Shown in pieces: positions 29,915 through 29,991 of a stretch of 29,991 nucleotides of DNA. Under the pieces are notes generated by a model, which saw nothing but the letters and a program-made list of their open reading frames with translations, searched no databases and was not told where the DNA came from. This stretch comes from Hymenochaete sp. R1 (lineage: Eukaryota; Basidiomycota; Agaricomycetes; Hymenochaetales; Hymenochaetaceae), in NCBI GenBank assembly GCA_019400425.1, contig JAFREE010000224.1:1-29991 (forward strand), read 5' to 3'. Each line of letters starts with the position of its first letter. Positions within the stretch are counted from its first letter, which is position 1. The translations under genes were made by a program, and so were the position numbers.

Positions 29915-29991
29915 TGAGACATGCCCGTGTGAGGTCCTTGCTCCCCTAAACGGAAGCATAAAAGAAGATGAAGGACTCCAGAAGGAGAGAC
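29915..29991 (+). pseudogene. Second 5-oxoprolinase fragment = right arm of 77-bp inverted repeat
   Basis: This is the exact reverse complement of 1-77. On the plus strand it encodes ETCPCEVLAPLNGSIKEDEG and runs off the window in frame. Upstream of 29915 the sequence differs completely from the left copy, so this copy diverges about 190 bases further into the gene. It is either a second truncated copy or the same locus reached from both ends of the assembly graph. Confidence 0.75.

Noticed and set aside
1..29991. CRISPR arrays, tRNA or rRNA genes
   Set aside because: No regularly spaced direct repeats, no clover-leaf tRNA pattern and no rRNA-like conserved blocks were recognised by eye. The sequence is eukaryotic. 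A tRNAscan or Rfam run could still find something missed.

Overview
The window reads as nuclear DNA from a filamentous basidiomycete, very probably an Agaricomycete. Nearly every gene is cut by 46-70 nt GT-AG introns. The gene families also fit: a basidiomycete bZIP regulator, Tnp2-type transposase, a TET/JBP-like dioxygenase, a JmjC protein, a divergent BTB protein and a relic of a class II (lignin-degrading type) heme peroxidase, a family confined to Agaricomycetes. Family names come from recognised motifs and memory of the families; no database search was possible. Exon joins were worked out by eye from splice signals and reading phase.

Layout. (1) 1-4.0 kb, decayed left flank: a 5'-truncated 5-oxoprolinase fragment (minus), a bZIP gene with two frame breaks and a lost DNA-contact arginine (minus), and an unidentified gene with frameshifts (minus). 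(2) 4.2-9.0 kb, minus strand: a near-complete Tnp2 (CACTA-superfamily) transposase and a RING/coiled-coil gene. (3) 9.0-12.4 kb: a broken small ORF, a small orphan gene (plus) and a possible cyclin-like gene (minus). (4) 13.0-19.8 kb: an intact TET/JBP-like Fe(II)/2-oxoglutarate dioxygenase (minus), a BTB/POZ-like gene (minus), an orphan with an arginine-rich N-terminus (minus) and a coiled-coil orphan (plus). (5) 19.9-27.4 kb: a large JmjC-domain gene (minus), divergent from a large nuclear-looking orphan (plus). (6) 27.4-30.0 kb, decayed right flank: a degraded copy of the left orphan's first exon in inverted orientation, a class II peroxidase pseudogene, and a second 5-oxoprolinase fragment.

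The first and last 77 bases are exact reverse complements of each other, and both are an open frame of the 5-oxoprolinase. The exact 77 could be an assembly-graph overlap length, so the true inverted repeat probably extends beyond the window.

The most interesting reading is that an intact core (about 4.2-27.4 kb) puts a transposase, a predicted modified-cytosine oxidase and a predicted histone demethylase-like protein among several uncharacterised genes, between decayed flanks that carry inverted fragments of the same genes. This would fit a large mobile or selfish element carrying chromatin modifiers, but no element termini or target-site duplication were identified, so it remains an inference.
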